From NCBI GenBank assembly GCA_021775315.1, contig JAJFIC010000034.1, positions 17,520-81,519 on the forward strand: a stretch of DNA of 64,000 bases, in the 5' to 3' direction. Under the pieces are notes generated by a model. The model was not told the DNA's origin. It worked only from the letters and a program-made list of their open reading frames with translations, and made no database searches. Position 1 is the first letter of the stretch. The number at the start of each line of letters is the position of its first letter. The translations under genes were made by a program, and so were the position numbers. Source of the stretch: Paracoccaceae bacterium (GTDB taxonomy: Bacteria > Pseudomonadota > Alphaproteobacteria > Rhodobacterales > Rhodobacteraceae). Shown here piece by piece: positions 38,808-47,542 of this stretch.

Positions 38808-39979
38808 CAAATCCAACCACAGCAGAAATCGTCGCCCGATGTCAGGCGCTTTACGAAGATTTGTACTTTACCACGGCGCGCGAATGGAAAAAGGCCAAGG
38901 AAGGCCGCAAGGTCATCGGATATTTACCGGTTTACGTCCCTCGCGAGTTGATCCACGCCGCCGGTATGTTGCCACTTGGGATCCTGGGCGGCGGCGATAA
39001 CCTTGAAGTGATCCACGGCGACGCTTATTACCAAAGCTATATCTGTCGCATTCCACGGTCGACCATTGAACTGGGCGTTTCAGGTCGGCTCGACTTCGTT
39101 GATGGTATGATGTTCCCGTCGATCTGCGACGTTATCCGCAACCTGTCCGGCATGTGGAAAATGTTGTTTCCCGAGGTTTACACCAAATATTTTGACGTGC
39201 CGCAAACCTATAAAGACGAAGTTGGCGGTACCTTTTACATCGGCGAAATGCGTGAATTCCTTGAGGATCTTGAGGGTATCGCCGGGCGCAAAATCACCGA
39301 TGAGGACATCAACAATTCAATCGTGGTTTACAACGAAAACCGCCAGTTGGTGAACGAACTTTACCGCCTGCGCGCCGAAAAGCCGTGGCAGGCACCTGCG
39401 TCCGAGGCGTATTTGATTATTCGCGCTGGTCTGGTTTTGCCGGTTGAGGAACACAGCGTTCTGTTGCGTCAGTATATTGACGCAGCCGCCGCAGAAACCC
39501 GGTCAATCAAAGACAATTGCCGCGTCGTGGTTACCGGCATGTTCTGCGAACAACCACCGCTAAATCTGATCAAGTCACTGGAACTGTCCGGTTGTTATGT
39601 GGTCGATGACGATTTCATGCTGGTCAGTCGTTGGCTGCTTGGCGATGTACCATCTGATGGCGATCCGGTTTACGAACTCAGCCAAGCCTTCTTGCACCGC
39701 TCGATGAGCACCGCGGCCAAATACGAACCTGACCTTGCGGAAAAGGGACAGTTTCTGGTGCGCAGCGTCAAAGAAACCGGGGCCGAGGGCGTGATTTTTG
39801 CCTCAACCAGTTTCTGTGACCCGGCCTTGTTGGATCGCCCGATGCTGCAAAACGTGCTGAAGGCCGCAGATATCCCGTTCATCGCGTTCAAATACGCCGA
39901 AAACTCTGGCCAGATGCAGCCGATCCGCGAACAGGCCGGAACATTTGTTGACTCAATCAAATTATGGAGCGCCGCATGA
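38804..39979 (+). CDS. bcrC: Benzoyl-CoA reductase, subunit C (BadD-type)
   Basis: One of the two substrate-binding subunits of ATP-dependent benzoyl-CoA reductase; the family is related to the 2-hydroxyacyl-CoA dehydratase HgdA/B subunits. It has 391 residues, close to the family. Recognisable segments are the VIGYLPVYVPRELIHAAGMLPLGI start of the fold, YICRIPRSTIELGV with a cluster-type Cys, DGMMFPSICDVIRNLSGMW with a second Cys, and GMFCEQPP later. The start is ATG 38804, which overlaps the dch stop; the GTG at 38792 would be inside dch. Confidence 0.93.
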   Translation: MTNPTTAEIVARCQALYEDLYFTTAREWKKAKEGRKVIGYLPVYVPRELIHAAGMLPLGILGGGDNLEVIHGDAYYQSYICRIPRSTIELGVSGRLDFVDGMMFPSICDVIRNLSGMWKMLFPEVYTKYFDVPQTYKDEVGGTFYIGEMREFLEDLEGIAGRKITDEDINNSIVVYNENRQLVNELYRLRAEKPWQAPASEAYLIIRAGLVLPVEEHSVLLRQYIDAAAAETRSIKDNCRVVVTGMFCEQPPLNLIKSLELSGCYVVDDDFMLVSRWLLGDVPSDGDPVYELSQAFLHRSMSTAAKYEPDLAEKGQFLVRSVKETGAEGVIFASTSFCDPALLDRPMLQNVLKAADIPFIAFKYAENSGQMQPIREQAGTFVDSIKLWSAA

Positions 39980-41283
39980 GACCCTCTATTGTAAAAGCCC
40001 AGCCAGCGGACGTCGAAAAAGACGCCTCGATGATCAAACAAAAAGAGATGATGGCAAAGCACTATAATCGTCTGACGGATGCCAAGGAAAATGGCGAAAA
40101 AGTCGCGTCGACCTTTGTGCCCGGCAATCTGAACGAACTGATCATGTGCTTTGATCTGGTCAACAACCTGCCTGAAGTGAACGCCATCCAAAGCGGTCTG
40201 CGCAAACAATCCGGCGCTTATATTATGGAGGCCGAGCGCGCCGGTCATTCCGAAGATGTCTGCACCTATGTGAAATCAGACCTTGGCATGATGGCCAAAG
40301 GCAATATCGGCCCAAACGGCAAAAAACTGCCTGATCCTGATGTTTTGCTGCTGTCCTATACCGGCTGTTTTACGTTCCTGAAGTGGTTCGAGCTGCTGCG
40401 CGAGCAATACAAATGCCCGACGATTTTCCTGCAGACGCCATATATGGCAGACGGAAAAGTCACGCCCAATATGGTCCAATACATGGTCAAACAGCTAAAG
40501 GAAGACGTGATTCCGACGCTGGAACAGGTCAGTGGTGTTAAGTTCGACATTGACCGGCTGCGTGAATATCTGGCGAAATCCGCCAAGGCCGAAGACGATC
40601 TTGTGCATATCCTGCAAAGCGGTAAAAACAAGCCTTCGCCAATTGATGCCTATTTCGGCGGTATCTATTATATCGGCCCGATTTTTGGCGCTTTCCGGGG
40701 CACGGATGACGCCATCGACTATTACCGCTTTCTGCGCGAAGAAGTGGACCAGCGGGTTCTACAGGGTCTTGGCCCGGTCACGCCTGACGGTCCAATGGCT
40801 GAAGAAAAATACCGTCTGGTCGTGGAAGGTCCGCCAAACTACACCAATTTCCGCCAGTTCTGGAAAATGTTCTATGAGGAAGGCGCGACTGTCGTTGCCT
40901 CGTCCTATACCAAGGTTGGCGGCACGTATGACTACGGTTTCCGGCATGACCCGGACCGCCCGTTGGAAACGCTGGCTGAATATTGCCTTGGGGTTTACAC
41001 CAACCGCAATCTGCCGATGCGCATTGATATGCTGTGCGATTACATCAACGAATACGAGGCTGACGGATTGCTGATCAACTCGATCAAATCCTGCAACAGC
41101 TTTTCTGCTGGCCAATTGCTGATCATGCGTGAAGTTGAAAAGCGTACTGGTAAACCAGCGGCGTTTATCGAAACGGATTTGGTTGACCCGCGGTATTTCT
41201 CGGCTGCGAACGTCAAGAACCGTTTGGAAAGCTATTTCCAGATGGTCGAACAAAAACGCAGCGGGTCGGGGGCAGCAGCATGA
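39976..41283 (+). CDS. bcrB: Benzoyl-CoA reductase, subunit B (BadE-type)
   Basis: Second HgdB-like subunit, 435 residues. With BcrC it binds benzoyl-CoA and the double-cubane-type or [4Fe-4S] cluster that donates low-potential electrons to the ring. Landmarks are [38 protein letters not shown] with a conserved Cys near residue 133, [21 protein letters not shown] and [14 protein letters not shown] with another Cys near 375. ATG 39976 overlaps the bcrC stop; an in-frame ATG at 39964 would lie inside bcrC. Confidence 0.93.
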   Translation: MRPSIVKAQPADVEKDASMIKQKEMMAKHYNRLTDAKENGEKVASTFVPGNLNELIMCFDLVNNLPEVNAIQSGLRKQSGAYIMEAERAGHSEDVCTYVKSDLGMMAKGNIGPNGKKLPDPDVLLLSYTGCFTFLKWFELLREQYKCPTIFLQTPYMADGKVTPNMVQYMVKQLKEDVIPTLEQVSGVKFDIDRLREYLAKSAKAEDDLVHILQSGKNKPSPIDAYFGGIYYIGPIFGAFRGTDDAIDYYRFLREEVDQRVLQGLGPVTPDGPMAEEKYRLVVEGPPNYTNFRQFWKMFYEEGATVVASSYTKVGGTYDYGFRHDPDRPLETLAEYCLGVYTNRNLPMRIDMLCDYINEYEADGLLINSIKSCNSFSAGQLLIMREVEKRTGKPAAFIETDLVDPRYFSAANVKNRLESYFQMVEQKRSGSGAAA

Positions 41284-42605
41284 AAACCTTTACCGGAATT
41301 GATTTGGGATCGACCACGACCAAAGCGGTCCTGATGGACGAAGAAGAACGTATTCTGGGGCGCGGCATTACCAATTCGCGCTCTAACTACGACACTGCCT
41401 GCCGGGTTGCCCAGCAAGAGGCGGCGGTGGACGCTCGGTTCACCCTGTTTCGCCGGGAATTTGGCGCAGACGATGGTTCGGACGCGCAGGTTGAGGATTT
41501 TTTGGCCGGTCTTGAACGGGCCTTTCGGCTTGAACAATTCCTTGAACAACTGGACGATCTGGAAGAAACCTGCATCCGTCAGGTGCGCGGCGACCGCTTT
41601 GAAAAGAACGCAACCGGGGTGAAAGCCGCCCTTGGCGAAGTGTTCATTCGATTGCGCGGCGAAGCCCCGGCCATGTTTGCGCCCGGTGCCTCACGCAAGT
41701 CTGATTTCTTTCGCGACATTGCGGGGTCGCGCTATTTGACGGTGGCTGAGGAGGTCGCGCGCATAGCGGACCTGCCGTATGATTTACTGCTGAACGTCTA
41801 TGATAAGTCGATCATCGCAGTGGAAAACCGCCCGCCAAAAGGCGAGCTTAGCGACAAATTCCACCGCGCCCTTAAACGGGTGACCGAACAGGGTATTGGT
41901 TTGGCCGGTGAGATGGAAAAACAGGTCAAAAAGGCGCTGGATATCGAGCTTGAGGAAACCTACCTCGTCGGTACCGGATATGGCCGTGTGACCCTGCCGT
42001 TCTCCAAAGAACATATCCGCAGCGAAATTCTGTGCCACGGGTTGGGCGCGCATATGATGTACCCGTTAACCCGCACCGTTCTGGATATCGGCGGACAGGA
42101 CACCAAGGGCATTCAAGTTGATGACCACGGCATCGTTGAAAACTTTCAGATGAATGACCGCTGCGCGGCGGGGTGTGGCCGCTATCTTGGTTATATCGCT
42201 GACGAAATGAATATGGGTCTGCACGAACTCGGCCCGTTGGCAATGAAATCTGAAAAACCAGCGCGGATCAATTCGACCTGCACCGTGTTTGCCGGGGCCG
42301 AATTGCGCGACCGATTGGCGCTTGGCGAAAAGCGCGAGGATATTCTGGCCGGTCTGCACCGCGCCATCATCCTGCGCGCGATCTCGATCATTTCGCGCTC
42401 GGGCGGTGTGACGGACCAGTTCACCTTTACCGGAGGTGTCGCCAAGAACGAGGCCGCCGTGCGGGAACTGAAAATGCTGGTGTTTGAAAACTACGGCGAA
42501 GTGGTCATCAATATCGACCCGGATTCAATTTATACCGGCGCACTTGGCGGCGCAGAATTTGCCCGCCGAGCAGCCTATGGACGCCTGGAAGGAGTAGAAG
42601 CATGA
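41280..42605 (+). CDS. bcrA: Benzoyl-CoA reductase, ATP-binding subunit A (BadF-type)
   Basis: ASKHA-type ATPase subunit that hydrolyses ATP to push electrons to the BcrBC catalytic unit. [14 protein letters not shown] at the N-terminus is phosphate loop 1 and [15 protein letters not shown] near residue 270 is loop 2. [19 protein letters not shown] supplies the Cys ligand(s) of the [4Fe-4S] cluster shared with Bcr[16 protein letters not shown] closes the adenosine site. Its 441 residues match the long BcrA of the Thauera/Rhodopseudomonas subtype; the Azoarcus-type BzdQ is much shorter. It overlaps both neighbours by 4 bp. Confidence 0.94.
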   Translation: MKTFTGIDLGSTTTKAVLMDEEERILGRGITNSRSNYDTACRVAQQEAAVDARFTLFRREFGADDGSDAQVEDFLAGLERAFRLEQFLEQLDDLEETCIRQVRGDRFEKNATGVKAALGEVFIRLRGEAPAMFAPGASRKSDFFRDIAGSRYLTVAEEVARIADLPYDLLLNVYDKSIIAVENRPPKGELSDKFHRALKRVTEQGIGLAGEMEKQVKKALDIELEETYLVGTGYGRVTLPFSKEHIRSEILCHGLGAHMMYPLTRTVLDIGGQDTKGIQVDDHGIVENFQMNDRCAAGCGRYLGYIADEMNMGLHELGPLAMKSEKPARINSTCTVFAGAELRDRLALGEKREDILAGLHRAIILRAISIISRSGGVTDQFTFTGGVAKNEAAVRELKMLVFENYGEVVINIDPDSIYTGALGGAEFARRAAYGRLEGVEA

Positions 42606-43447
42606 CCCTAGCAGCAGGAATTGACGTTGGCACCGGGGCCGTCAAAGCGGTGATTTTCCGGGTGGAAGATGGCCGCGAAGAATGGCTGGCACGCAGCACA
42701 TTGCGCATCCGTCAACGCGACCCGATGCATTTGGCGCGCGAGGCGTTTGATCACTGTCTGGAAGATGCCGGGATCAAAGAAAGCGATCTGGATTACGTCG
42801 CAACCACCGGCGAAGGCGAGGCGATCCCGTTTCACACGGGGCACTTTTATTCGATGACCAGCCACGCAAGGGGCGCGCGTCACCTGAACCCTGATACCGT
42901 CGCCATTCTGGATTGCGGTGCTTTGCATGGTCGCGCAATGATTACCGACGAGCGGGGCAAGGTCACGAACTATAAAATGACCAGCCAATGCGCCTCGGGA
43001 TCCGGGCAGTTTTTGGAAAACATCGCGCGCTATCTGGGCATCGCGCAGGATGAAATCGGCAACCTGTCGCTACAGGCGGACGACCCTGAAGAAGTGTCGT
43101 CAATCTGTGCCGTGCTGGCGGAAACCGATGTTATCAACATGGTGTCGCGCGGCATAACCTCGCCCAACATCCTTAAAGGTATTCACCTGTCGATGGCCAG
43201 CCGCCTTGCGCGATTGCTGAAATCCATCGGGGTCAAAAACGACCTGATCATGATGACCGGTGGGCTGGCGCTGGACGAAGGCCTTTGCGAGGCAATGCGC
43301 GAACAATTGGCCAAGATGAAAGGCGTCGAGGCTAAGGTCATCAACCACGAAGACTCAATCTATGCCGGCGCAATTGGCGCAGCACTTTGGGGGGTCTTCC
43401 GGTCAGAAAAACTTGCCCAATCCGGACATATGTTGAAAGCTTCGTGA
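42602..43447 (+). CDS. bcrD: Benzoyl-CoA reductase, ATP-binding subunit D (BadG-type)
   Basis: Second ASKHA ATPase subunit, 281 residues as in the family. [14 protein letters not shown] (loop 1), [16 protein letters not shown] (loop 2), [15 protein letters not shown] (cluster Cys) and [16 protein letters not shown] are visible. The BcrA/BcrD pair shares one [4Fe-4S] cluster and couples ATP hydrolysis to electron transfer. It starts in the bcrA stop (ATGA) and is followed by the ferredoxin gene after 22 bp. Confidence 0.94.
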   Translation: MTLAAGIDVGTGAVKAVIFRVEDGREEWLARSTLRIRQRDPMHLAREAFDHCLEDAGIKESDLDYVATTGEGEAIPFHTGHFYSMTSHARGARHLNPDTVAILDCGALHGRAMITDERGKVTNYKMTSQCASGSGQFLENIARYLGIAQDEIGNLSLQADDPEEVSSICAVLAETDVINMVSRGITSPNILKGIHLSMASRLARLLKSIGVKNDLIMMTGGLALDEGLCEAMREQLAKMKGVEAKVINHEDSIYAGAIGAALWGVFRSEKLAQSGHMLKAS

Positions 43448-43469
43448 ATAATAAAAAGGAGAAACACCA

Positions 43470-43712
43470 ATGGCACTGATGATTGTCGACCCCTGCACCG
43501 CCTGCGATGCCTGCGAGCCCGTCTGCCCGAACGAGGCGATAAAAGAAGGTGACCCGTGGTACACGATTGACCCGATGAAATGCACGGAATGCGTCGGGGA
43601 AGAGGACGAACCGCAATGCAAACTGGTCTGCCCAGAGGCCTGCATTGTCGACAATCCCGATTGGGAAGAAACTGAAGAGGAACTTCAGGCCAAATATGAC
43701 AGCCTGCAATAG
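43470..43712 (+). CDS. fdx: 2[4Fe-4S] ferredoxin, electron donor to benzoyl-CoA reductase
   Basis: 80-residue ferredoxin with CTACDACEPVCPNEAI for the first half and KCTECVGEEDEPQCKLVCPEAC for the second. The eight Cys residues and the insertion between the second and third Cys of the second motif make it the Alvin-type 2[4Fe-4S] ferredoxin with two different low potentials. In Thauera this ferredoxin carries electrons from KorAB to Bcr. A good ribosome-binding site (AAAGGAGAA) precedes it. It is the last gene of the operon before a strong terminator. Confidence 0.94.
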   Translation: MALMIVDPCTACDACEPVCPNEAIKEGDPWYTIDPMKCTECVGEEDEPQCKLVCPEACIVDNPDWEETEEELQAKYDSLQ

Positions 43713-43769
43713 CACTCAGGAAAACTGAGCCTTCTCTTTTTCTAAAAATATCCTCGCCGAAGGCAAAAC

Positions 43770-43815
43770 GAAAAAAGACCCCCCGGACGTGAAATTCGGA
43801 GGGTCTTTTTGTTTT
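43770..43815. terminator. Bidirectional terminator between fdx and the tandem GNAT gene
   Basis: AAAAAGACCCCCCG and CGGAGGGTCTTTTT form an A-rich/T-rich flanked hairpin that can terminate transcription from both sides. It closes the had-bcr-fdx operon and the convergent GNAT gene. Confidence 0.85.
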
Positions 43816-44803
43816 AAAGGGTGCGTTGCAGCGTGATGCGCTGGGCCGGGACAAACCCAACCGCGCTGAAATAGGCGATCAGATCAACGTCGTCCCAATC
43901 AATTTCGGTGCGCACATGATCGACACGCAGGATAGCAAGATTTGCCAAAAGCTGCGACATCAATGCGTGGCCGACGCCCTGGCCTTTGTAACCGGCGTCA
44001 ACACCAATGCTGTCCATGACCGCCTCGGCCGAGGTGTGGCCAAATTCGCCGAAATCCACGCGCGCCATGATAAAGCCAACGGGAAACCCTTCAAGTTCGG
44101 CAACAAGGGACACACGCACACCGCTTTCATGCAGGCTTTCATGTTGTTTGCGTCGGTAATATTCGGTTCGGTCAACGCCGGTGCTTGCCGCGTCGATCGA
44201 GATTATTTTGCCAAGATCGCCTTCAACCATCGACCGTACCGGCACCTTGTCACGTGACAAAGCATCAAAATCGTCGCTGTCCGGCGAGCTGTAATCAAGC
44301 TCCTCGATATCGTCATCAACCGGATCATCATCAGGTTGTGATAACAGTTCTGCGGTTGATCGGGTCAGTACGCTGCGCGGTGCCAGATCAAACCCGGCGC
44401 CGCCGAAGAATCCGATCATGCCGCCGTTGGCCCAATCAATTTGACTGGTCAATGTTGCCACGCCCTTTTTTCGCAGAACCGTTTCAACCGAGTCCAGCAA
44501 CTGCTGGCCATAACCCTGATGCCCATGCGCCGGATCAATGCCAATCGCATCCAAAGACGCCGAAGCACCCGGCTTGCCAAATTCGCCGCTGACCAGTTTG
44601 GCAAATGCAAACCCCTGCAATGCGCCATCAGCATGCAGCCCAACGTAAACGTATTCTTTCGGTCGGTCCGTGGCTGAACTTAACCGCCGTTCAAAATACC
44701 CGCGCCGGGAAACGCCGCTGGTTGTCATATCAATCGCTATCACCGCTTCCAGATCTTCAGCGGTCAATGGTTTGATAGTCACGGATGTATCGGTATTTGC
44801 CAT
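43814..44803 (-). CDS. Protein with two tandem GNAT acetyltransferase domains
   Basis: 329 residues. The first GNAT domain (about 8-155) contains GHQGYGQQLLDSV at the acetyl-CoA binding loop; the second (about 185-325) contains GYKGQGVGHALMSQ. An acidic linker (QPDDDPVDDDIEELD) joins them. Both loops follow the R/Q-x-x-G-x-G/A pattern, so both could bind acetyl-CoA. The substrate is unknown. It sits 16 bp downstream of the hemerythrin gene in the same direction and is probably cotranscribed with it, under the GTAC-type motif at 45357. Confidence 0.8.
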   Translation of the reverse strand: MANTDTSVTIKPLTAEDLEAVIAIDMTTSGVSRRGYFERRLSSATDRPKEYVYVGLHADGALQGFAFAKLVSGEFGKPGASASLDAIGIDPAHGHQGYGQQLLDSVETVLRKKGVATLTSQIDWANGGMIGFFGGAGFDLAPRSVLTRSTAELLSQPDDDPVDDDIEELDYSSPDSDDFDALSRDKVPVRSMVEGDLGKIISIDAASTGVDRTEYYRRKQHESLHESGVRVSLVAELEGFPVGFIMARVDFGEFGHTSAEAVMDSIGVDAGYKGQGVGHALMSQLLANLAILRVDHVRTEIDWDDVDLIAYFSAVGFVPAQRITLQRTL

Positions 44804-44819
44804 GAAGGGCCTCGCAATT

Positions 44820-45320
44820 TTAGTGAGAGTCTGAGTAAGCCGTCGAAAGTGTCATGTCGGTTTCCGGGTCCAGTAGATCGTCGAGCATTGGCAGTAACGC
44901 CATCTCTTCCTTCTGGATATGGGCGAACATGCGTTCAATAAGTTCACCGGCCAGAACGCGAAACTCGGTCCAGCCTTTATCGGTGAAACCTGTTTCAAGT
45001 GCGCCGCTTGCAAGGGTTGAAACCTGTTCGCCCAGCGGCAGGATGGCCTTGTGCTCTTCGCGCAGATGCATGCCTATGCCAACGTCTCCGGCGTCTTCCA
45101 GACGAGTGAACAATTCATCTTCTTCAAAGGCGAAATGGCCGCTGACCTCTTCGCGGATGGCGCTGGCGACCTGGCTAAGGGTTTTGTTTACCGCCGGGTC
45201 ACGGACGTCGGGCGCGGCGCGTTTGGCGCGGGCCAGCAATTGATCCAGGGCTTCAATCACGACGATGGTTGCCTGATGATCCTCGTGCAACAATTGCGGT
45301 GTGCGGCGCATAAAGCTCAT
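44820..45320 (-). CDS. Hemerythrin-like HHE-domain protein
   Basis: 166 residues, four-helix HHE fold. Candidate di-iron ligands are His in LHEDHQATI (near residues 12-15), HFAFEEDELF (near 61-65), HLREEHKAIL (near 80-85) and a final HIQKEEMALLP near 140. Such proteins bind oxygen, nitric oxide or help repair iron-sulfur clusters. Near an oxygen-sensitive benzoyl-CoA reductase, a role in sensing or scavenging O2 or NO is plausible but inferred. The promoter carries the exact 12-bp GTAC motif 37 bp from the start codon. Confidence 0.82.
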   Translation of the reverse strand: MSFMRRTPQLLHEDHQATIVVIEALDQLLARAKRAAPDVRDPAVNKTLSQVASAIREEVSGHFAFEEDELFTRLEDAGDVGIGMHLREEHKAILPLGEQVSTLASGALETGFTDKGWTEFRVLAGELIERMFAHIQKEEMALLPMLDDLLDPETDMTLSTAYSDSH

Positions 45321-45356
45321 TTTCAGTCCTAGCGGTTTTGGTATTATCTTATTTAA

Positions 45357-45368
45357 GTACTGTAATAC
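45357..45368. promoter_or_regulatory. GTAC-type regulatory motif, copy b (hemerythrin promoter)
   Basis: GTACTGTAATAC is identical to copy a at 25444. It lies 37 bp upstream of the hemerythrin start, which reads leftwards. Confidence 0.6.
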
Positions 45369-45412
45369 CTATTTAGAAAAACAGCAAGAGGTTTGGAGAT
45401 GTGCAAAACCTG

Positions 45413-46684
45413 TTAATCTGCCGTTGAGGTGAGCTTGCGAATGACGATTGCGACAAAAGTTGCAAAGGCAACGGCCCCGGCAAACCCCACCAACGCGCCG
45501 ATTTGCACCGCAAGATCAATATCCAGAACGATGCCAATGGAACACAGGGCAAAGGCGCTAAAGTGGCAGATAAGGTGGATTTTCAAAGGCATGGCGGGGG
45601 TTAGATCAGACAGTAGCGGCGGTCTGCCAGATTTTCCTTCGACATGCATCGAGGCAAGAAATGGGATGATCCGCTGCAAAATTCCCATCAGAAACGATAG
45701 CATCCAGCCCACCAGAACCACGAAACCAAACAACGCCGCGCCGTTTGGAATGTCCATGCCAGCCACAAGGCCAAACCCAATCAACAGGCCCAACAACAGA
45801 AAAACCCACGAGGCTTTTATCAACACAAAACTATCGCCCAACCGCTTGCGCATGCTTGATTTCAGCGCGTTGCGCATCAGCCAAACATAAACGCCCCCTG
45901 CGAGAAAACCGATAACCCCGGCGACCGTTATGACCCGTTGGTCGCCCAGTGCGATCCCAATGCCAAAGGCCAACAGCCCGGCGATTGTCAGCCCCAGATG
46001 GGTCCAGCCGTAACGTGGTGGCAGGGCGCGTGACAAAACAAACATCGGGATCAGCACTTGGGAAAACCCCAGCACCAGCAACCCCATAAATCCAAACACC
46101 GCAAGGCCCATATGCAGCAAAGCCATACCCTGATGGTCGCCCAGAAACCCAAGGTCAAAATCAAGAATAAGGGCAAGGCCAATCACTATGACACCCAGCA
46201 ACGCCAGCAACGCGCCCCAGCCATGGGCGGCAACGATGGGCATGCTGGTGGCGCGGCGCAGGTTGTCTGCGGTCAGAACGGCGAAAACCAGCAAGCCAAG
46301 GCTGACCAAAACGCCTCCAACTGTCAGCGCCATTGCGCCGCCGTCAATCATGCCGAAAACCAAAACCGGAATGCCCGGCATGATGACCCAAAAACTTGCC
46401 CTTGCGGGCCAGGTTCGCGACAAAGGCTGGCGGGTGGCGATCGGCAGCAATTGATAACTGGCCCCGATAGCGGTCAATGCGAAAACCCCGAGGGTTAGCA
46501 GGTGCAATGCGGCCAGAATGGCACCCGAACCCCCAACAAACCCCGATAGGTCTGCCGCCCCAGCAAACAGAACCAGCCATGCAAGGATATGGAATATTGC
46601 GGCGGCTACAAAGAAACGGAACGGTAAAGAGGCCGGCAGCAGGCGGTTCTTTGCCCCACCCAGAAAGGCACCGGGCATGCTCAT
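45413..46684 (-). CDS. Polytopic membrane protein (about 12 segments), denitrification/NO-cluster type
   Basis: 423 residues, almost entirely hydrophobic, with around twelve membrane segments. Histidines lie within or next to helices (AALHLLTLG, AAHGWGALL, ALLHMGLAVFG, HLICHFSAF), suggesting possible heme or metal binding as in NnrS or cytochrome oxidase subunit I-like proteins. I do not recognise an exact family. ATG 46684 overlaps the DUF2249 stop (ATGA); an upstream in-frame start at 46747 would run far into that gene. Its partner genes (DUF2249, hemerythrin) are typical companions in nitrogen-oxide respiration loci. Confidence 0.65.
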   Translation of the reverse strand: MSMPGAFLGGAKNRLLPASLPFRFFVAAAIFHILAWLVLFAGAADLSGFVGGSGAILAALHLLTLGVFALTAIGASYQLLPIATRQPLSRTWPARASFWVIMPGIPVLVFGMIDGGAMALTVGGVLVSLGLLVFAVLTADNLRRATSMPIVAAHGWGALLALLGVIVIGLALILDFDLGFLGDHQGMALLHMGLAVFGFMGLLVLGFSQVLIPMFVLSRALPPRYGWTHLGLTIAGLLAFGIGIALGDQRVITVAGVIGFLAGGVYVWLMRNALKSSMRKRLGDSFVLIKASWVFLLLGLLIGFGLVAGMDIPNGAALFGFVVLVGWMLSFLMGILQRIIPFLASMHVEGKSGRPPLLSDLTPAMPLKIHLICHFSAFALCSIGIVLDIDLAVQIGALVGFAGAVAFATFVAIVIRKLTSTAD

Positions 46685-46938
46685 TTCGTCAACGTCAGTG
46701 ACAAGCGAACCTCGCCCGGCTCGGTGGGGATAATTTGATGATGCCATCCACGTTGGGCCAGCTCGGGATAAAGGTAAATCGGTTCACGGTCGTGATGCAC
46801 TGTAACCGGGCCTGTCTGATCGGGTTGTTCCAACTGTCCCAGAATCGCAACCATGGGTTCAGGTGGTGCTAGGCCGCGCACGTCAATATGCAGGCCGTCG
46901 GGTTCGGTCCAATGTTTCCCCGGAAGGTCATCAACCAT
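46681..46938 (-). CDS. DUF2249-family small protein
   Basis: 85 residues with the DUF2249 pattern LHIDVRGLAPPEPMVAIL at the start and PVTVHHDREPIYLYPELAQRGW in the middle, a TusA-like fold. Members are often found beside hemerythrin and NnrS-like genes in denitrification clusters; the function is unknown. It is coupled to the membrane protein by a 4-bp overlap, and its promoter is shared divergently with the GNAT-Rrf2 pair. Confidence 0.75.
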   Translation of the reverse strand: MVDDLPGKHWTEPDGLHIDVRGLAPPEPMVAILGQLEQPDQTGPVTVHHDREPIYLYPELAQRGWHHQIIPTEPGEVRLSLTLTK

Positions 46939-46993
46939 CTTAATGCCCTTCCCTGTGGCGGAGTTTGGTTTGAGATGTTAACTCAAGATTGTA

Positions 46994-47005
46994 GTACTAT
47001 TATAC
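46994..47005. promoter_or_regulatory. GTAC-type regulatory motif, copy c (DUF2249 / GNAT-Rrf2 divergent promoter)
   Basis: GTACTATTATAC lies 50 bp before the GNAT start and 56 bp from the DUF2249 start, so one site could control both divergent units. Confidence 0.5.
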
Positions 47006-47054
47006 CTGCACCGTCGATAGTATAGACGCCAAGGCGAAAACCCAAAGGACGAAC

Positions 47055-47540
47055 ATGCGCGACCCCGATCCAATACCAAGCAGCAAGATAACAATTCGCC
47101 GCGTGAAAGAAGTGGATTTGGATTTTGTCGCCGAACTGGATGAACGGGTGACGGGCCATGCCAAGTTGGATTACTGGCAGGACATTTTTGAGCGTTATGC
47201 CACCCGTCGCGTCGACCAGCGGTTTTTTCTGATTGCGGAATCCGATGATGTTGCACCGGAATTCCCGGTATTGGGTTACATCGTTGGTGAAATACGCGGC
47301 TGGGAATTCGGGTCCGAGCCTTGCGGCTGGATTTTCGCGTTTTCGGTCGAACCGGGAACCCGGCAATTGGGCATTGGCGAGCAATTGTTTGAGTCTATGT
47401 CCGATGAATTCAAAGCCTCGGGCATTAAAACGATGCGCACGATGGTGGCGCGGCAAAACCAGCTTCACATGGCGTTTTTTCGCAGCGAAGGCATGGTGGC
47501 CGGGCCCTATATTCAACTTGAAAAAGAACTGGACGACTAG
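47055..47540 (+). CDS. GNAT N-acetyltransferase, BadL-like by context
   Basis: 161 residues, single GNAT domain: ITIRRVKEVDLDFVAELDERV start, a central VLGYIVGEIRGWEFG strand, and the acetyl-CoA loop TRQLGIGEQLFE near residue 105. It is followed after 2 bp by an Rrf2-family regulator. In Rhodopseudomonas palustris an acetyltransferase (BadL) and an Rrf2 repressor (BadM) are associated with control of benzoyl-CoA reductase genes. The same pairing here suggests that the enzyme makes or removes an effector for the regulator; this is inference from context. Confidence 0.75.
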   Translation: MRDPDPIPSSKITIRRVKEVDLDFVAELDERVTGHAKLDYWQDIFERYATRRVDQRFFLIAESDDVAPEFPVLGYIVGEIRGWEFGSEPCGWIFAFSVEPGTRQLGIGEQLFESMSDEFKASGIKTMRTMVARQNQLHMAFFRSEGMVAGPYIQLEKELDD

Positions 47541-47542
47541 AC

